A stretch of 64,000 nt of DNA from Roseihalotalea indica (GTDB lineage: Bacteria; Bacteroidota; Bacteroidia; Cytophagales; Cyclobacteriaceae): positions 248,001 to 312,000 of the forward strand of contig NZ_JAINFL010000005.1 of the NCBI RefSeq assembly GCF_022458895.1. The letters run 5' to 3'. The notes beneath the pieces were generated by a model. That model worked only from the letters and a program-made list of their open reading frames with translations. It had not been told where the DNA came from and ran no database searches. The position numbers and the translations under genes are program-made. Of this stretch, positions 62,870 through 64,000 are shown piece after piece. Numbering within the stretch: the stretch's first letter is position 1; each line of letters starts with the position of its first letter.

Positions 62870-64000
62870 ATGACTCACGCTAGAAAAACTCCCTTACTAC
62901 CTTTTATACTGATTACCAGCCTGTTCCTGATGTGGGGACTGGCTAATAATATGACCGACACCTTGCTGGCTGCTTTCAAGCGGATTATGAGCATGTCGGA
63001 TTTTCAAACTTCGTGGATACAGGTAGCCTTTTATGGCTCTTATTTCTGCCTGGCTCTGCCCGCTGCGCTGATTATCAAGAAGTTTACCTATAAAAGCGGG
63101 GTGCTGCTGGGGTTAGGGATGTTTATTGCCGGTTCGCTGCTGTTTTACCCCGCCAGCCAGACTATGGTGTACGGGCACTTCCTTGGCTCGCTGTTTATTC
63201 TGGCCGGTGGGCTTTCTATTCTCGAGACTGCGTCTAACCCTTATATTATTGCCATGGGGCCGGAAGAGAGCGGTACGCGGCGGCTCAACCTGGCACAATC
63301 GTTCAACCCTATTGGTTCTATCATCGGGGTGCTGTTGAGCAAACTATTCATCCTCTCTCAACTGAATGAAGCCAGTGCCGAAACTCGAGCCGCTATGAGC
63401 CCCGACGAATTACAAGCTATTCAATCGCAGGAGCTGGCGGCGGTTATGGGGCCGTATGTGGGGGTAGCGGGTATTCTGCTGCTGCTGTGGATCACCATTG
63501 CGGTTACTCGTATGCCCAAAGCATCCGATGCGGATACCTCGCTAGACATTGGTGCCACTGTGAAGCGGTTATTAAAAAATTCTAATTACGTATGGGGAGT
63601 GGCAGCGCAGTTCTTTTATGTAGGTGCCCAGATTTGTGTGTGGTCATTCACTATTCGTTATGTAATGCAGGAGCTAAACATTAATGAAGACGAAGCGGCA
63701 TCTTATTACCTGGCTGCGTTGGTTCTCTTTACTATCTCCCGCTTCATCTGTACTGCCCTTATGAAATTCATTGCTCCGGGCAATCTACTGGCGATACTTT
63801 CTATTTTAGCCGTTCTATGCACCTTCATTGTTATTGTAGCGGGAGGCTACGTGGGAGTATATGCTCTGGTAGCCATTTCCGGTTGTATGTCGCTAATGTT
63901 TCCCACCATCTACGGACTGGCAGTTCGAGGTTTGGGGGATGATACTAAAATTGGCGGATCGGGGCTGATTATGGCGATTTTAGGGGGAGCTGTGATTACC
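62870..64000 (+). CDS. FucP-type MFS sugar permease (3' truncated)
   Basis: The 377 visible residues start at ATG 62870 and continue past the window. The opening MTHARKTPLLPFILITSLF, GLANNMTDTLLAAFKRIM and LETASNPYIIAMGP, then FNPIGSIIGVLLS, match L-fucose/proton symporter-type permeases. The substrate may be a sugar released by the sialidase locus. The stop is outside the window. Confidence 0.88.
   Translation, partial: MTHARKTPLLPFILITSLFLMWGLANNMTDTLLAAFKRIMSMSDFQTSWIQVAFYGSYFCLALPAALIIKKFTYKSGVLLGLGMFIAGSLLFYPASQTMVYGHFLGSLFILAGGLSILETASNPYIIAMGPEESGTRRLNLAQSFNPIGSIIGVLLSKLFILSQLNEASAETRAAMSPDELQAIQSQELAAVMGPYVGVAGILLLLWITIAVTRMPKASDADTSLDIGATVKRLLKNSNYVWGVAAQFFYVGAQICVWSFTIRYVMQELNINEDEAASYYLAALVLFTISRFICTALMKFIAPGNLLAILSILAVLCTFIVIVAGGYVGVYALVAISGCMSLMFPTIYGLAVRGLGDDTKIGGSGLIMAILGGAVIT

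Overview
The window comes from a Bacteroidota chromosome, most likely a marine or soil member of the Cytophagales. The evidence is a type IX secretion protein (PorQ), a T9SS C-terminal sorting domain on the first gene, promoters of the TAnnTTTG type, a TonB-dependent receptor, a DUF5916 protein, a DUF6146 lipoprotein, a CarboxypepD_reg-like protein and the near absence of Shine-Dalgarno sequences. I see no rRNA, tRNA, CRISPR array or complete insertion sequence.

Layout. 1-6.1 kb: end of a thrombospondin-type-3-repeat T9SS cargo protein, msrA, and a minus-strand four-gene operon of three unrecognised proteins plus an astacin-like metalloprotease. 6.8-18.4 kb: a PAS-LuxR regulator, an M61 peptidase, the fluoride channel crcB, a hybrid histidine kinase facing an NtrC-type response regulator, panB and a P1 (DmpA-like) peptidase. 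18.5-25.8 kb: a DUF5916 outer-membrane-type protein, a TonB receptor, and 3D-domain and DUF72 proteins. 26.1-36.4 kb: porQ, hslU, an SDR, a Tat-exported sugar isomerase-like protein, cmoA with an isoprenylcysteine-methyltransferase-like gene, uxuA and a FAN1-like VRR-NUC nuclease. 36.6-44.3 kb: sixA, a VapBC-type toxin-antitoxin pair tightly followed by map, a methyltransferase, a sulfatase with a SUMF1-domain neighbour, a DoxX-like protein and a thioredoxin-like protein. 43.3-47.1 kb is repeat-rich and gene-poor, with a BLUF photoreceptor. 47.3-50.4 kb holds an AT-rich LRR-Roc-COR protein with a DUF4062/TIR-like C-terminus, which looks horizontally acquired. 50.5-61.6 kb is one long minus-strand carbohydrate locus: two BNR sialidase-like proteins, a propeller/helical-toroid protein, a YdjC-type deacetylase, a sugar-kinase/HAD-phosphatase fusion, an RfaE2 adenylyltransferase, a DapA/NAL-family aldolase and a polytopic membrane protein. 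It is flanked by an ECF sigma factor and a divergent FucP-type sugar permease that runs off the window.

The most unusual items are: (i) the four-gene protease operon; (ii) a 42-bp tandem array whose plus strand reads as a perfect two-heptad coiled-coil repeat and which runs into the stop codon of an unknown helical protein, next to (iii) the Roco/effector gene; (iv) a 117-120-bp palindrome array; and (v) the kinase-phosphatase-nucleotidyltransferase set in the sialidase locus, together with an 11-bp homopolymer tract inside the membrane-protein gene.
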